Assembly (NCBI GenBank): GCA_032717465.1
Contig: CM064669.1
Span: 51,488,194 to 51,552,193 of the forward strand
Source: Coenobita brevimanus
Lineage: Eukaryota; Arthropoda; Malacostraca; Decapoda; Coenobitidae
Direction: 5' to 3'
DNA: 64,000 bases
Shown here: positions 62,441-64,000 of the stretch, in pieces
Numbering within the stretch: the first letter of the stretch is position 1
Layout of the letters: each line of letters starts with the position of its first letter
The notes under the pieces: generated by a model
Told to the model about the DNA's origin: nothing
The model's database searches: none
What the model saw: the letters and a program-made list of their open reading frames with translations, nothing else
Program-made: the position numbers and the translations under genes

Positions 62441-63475
62441 AAAACCTTCTCCTCTCCATATCGACTATTGAGCCAGAAGGGTCATATCAACCACACATAC
62501 GCTTTGAGGTAAAACAGGGTGAATAGTACTCATACAGTACTATGATTATCTTATTAAATGCTGGAAGTTTTATGCAGGGGTTCATTGGCAAATTTTAAGG
62601 CGCAAGATTTTCAGGAAAAATGATGGCCAATATCATATTTAATCTACCATTTTCAAATTACGCCATGGCCCCCCAAAAAATGAACTACATAACAAACTCC
62701 AATTGCCAAGTAATACAGGCCATGACACTGAATTATATAATGAAATGGCATCAAGAAGAAATGGCAATAAAAAGGAAACAGCAGCATGAAGAAATGTTAC
62801 ATAAAAGACATTACTAAAAGACCTTAAAATTGAACAGTAAGTGAAATACAGTCAGGAGGTAGAATAATTGCCTCAAAAATGTCAAAACTTCTGAAAATTG
62901 ATATAGCTACTTAATACAGTAATTCTGAAGGGTTTATGAGAAAATTCTCTTGTGGCCACAGGGAACGGGGTCCATGATTTATTTAACTCCTTCAGTGTGA
63001 TGGGACCCTCACTCGGATGGGTCAAGTCTCAAAGCCAATGCCTGGCAGATCTGATCTTCTGAATCACAGTGGCTTAATGAACTCTACTTGATTTAACATA
63101 ATAGAATTAATATACTCATTCTAACTTATTTGCTTTAACCTACAACACTCAACTTACTGTACTTAGCTTAACCTACTAGATTTAACTTACTACATATAAC
63201 ATTTAATTTAACCAGCTCAATATTACCTCAGTTTAACCAATTCCAACTTACTTTAATTCTTATGGGGTACAGGGGGTTAAGGACTATAAATCTTATGAGG
63301 GATTCACAACAGCCTTAGGATCAATTTCTTCTCATAACTAAGAGACATGGGTTAAATTCAGTTCTCTCTTCTCCTCGTCCAACTTGAAAAAAAGAAATCA
63401 CAGCTATGGCAGAAAACTGATCATAAATCCATCTGAAAGTATATACTGTACAATTTTTTTATACTGTATCATACA
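62441..63475 (+). other. Unrecognised region with a small charged ORF
   Basis: The 62620-62817 frame reads MMANIIFNLPFSNYAMAPQK then ends IMKWHQEEMAIKRKQQHEEM, coiled-coil-like, but no splice or family support exists. 63120-63250 is a degenerate TTAACCTAC-like tract. Confidence 0.3.
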
Positions 63476-63559
63476 TTTAGCCAGTCCTCTCATAAGTCAG
63501 GGATCACGCTAAATTATCAGAACTTTTCCCATATCAGGCCAGGGGAGAAGTCCATTATC

Positions 63560-63626
63560 CAGAAGGATCCACTATCCAGACATGCCGTTGGCTCTATTAC
63601 ATCAGATAACCGAGGGATTACTGTAA
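63560..63626 (-). mobile_element. Solo end of a Tigger-like element
   Basis: Reverse-complemented, the right edge starts TACAGTAATCCCTCGGTTAT, then CTGATGTAATAGAGCC and GTCTGGATAGTGG, resembling Tigger terminal repeats. The opposite end is not found. The rest of the window to 64000 shows no recognised feature. Confidence 0.5.
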
Positions 63627-64000
63627 TGATGTCTTTATTAGGTATGTAAATGTCTTGGAAAATAAAAAGAATGAAAATCGCCCCAAATGGAGAACTTGGG
63701 GCTGGCATAGGTAACATGAAACCCTTTAACATGTAAACATATGGCCTGATAAGGTGGAATTCTCATAAAGCAGGAGTTTCAGGGTACAGTACTGTATATC
63801 CGCATTATGTGAGTGCTCGCTGTATATGCAAATGGACTATATTTCCTCACTAGATTTGTTAATTTCTATCTACCTACCTACCAGCAGGCAAGGGTTAATA
63901 CAGTATAGTATATAGCTGAAACCACAACTGCAATTACAGTACTCTGTATTCTGAAGCATTGGTTGTCTCATCATTTGCTGACATTTTTCTTACAGTATAA

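Overview
This is a eukaryotic nuclear genome window, most probably from an arthropod and plausibly a decapod crustacean (inference). The evidence is spliced genes with GT-AG introns, long CA/TG, GATA-type and trinucleotide microsatellites, several LINE families and many nested DNA transposons. No operons, CRISPR arrays or bacterial signals are present. Most long open reading frames are decayed transposon proteins or low-complexity translations.

Two host genes are supported by phase-consistent exons. (1) The C-terminal half of PDPR, the mitochondrial pyruvate dehydrogenase phosphatase regulatory subunit, lies on the + strand in eight exons between 782 and 18980 (451 residues; the 5' part lies outside the window). 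(2) A complete MPHOSPH6/MPP6-like gene, an exosome cofactor, lies on the - strand in four exons from 32622 to 23989 (259 residues). It carries an arginine-glycine-rich C-terminal extension that vertebrate MPP6 lacks. A decayed RPL35 (uL29) last exon lies at 39074-39210.

Layout. 1-19 kb: PDPR exons with introns full of LINEs, two TA-flanked Tigger/pogo-like elements, a Tc1/mariner DD34E element and a 5S-rRNA-derived SINE. 19-23 kb: a composite of two LINE families plus tRNA-like SINE copies. 23-33 kb: MPP6, with a mariner in intron 2 that contains a Jockey-like LINE. 33-40 kb: LINE fragments, a tandem array of 71-bp hairpins and the RPL35 pseudogene. 40-43 kb: mostly unrecognised sequence with a purine/pyrimidine switch tract. 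43-46 kb: an I-clade LINE with an RNase H domain. 47-51 kb: microsatellites and the best-preserved LINE reverse transcriptase of the window. 52-53.5 kb: a decayed RNase H LINE. 53.8-57.1 kb: a 30-bp C-rich minisatellite alternating with a roughly 600-bp unit. 57.6-59.6 kb: two large foldback palindromes and a 308-bp hAT MITE with perfect 8-bp target duplications. 59.8-64 kb: a 51-bp minisatellite, a tRNA-like SINE and older repeats.

The two genes have no obvious functional link. The window is best read as a record of nested transposition: insertions can be ordered, pre-insertion sites reconstructed, and a SINE paired with a probable partner LINE through a shared 3' tail. Family labels (A, B, D and so on) are local names used only here. 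All identifications come from recognising sequence; no database search was run.
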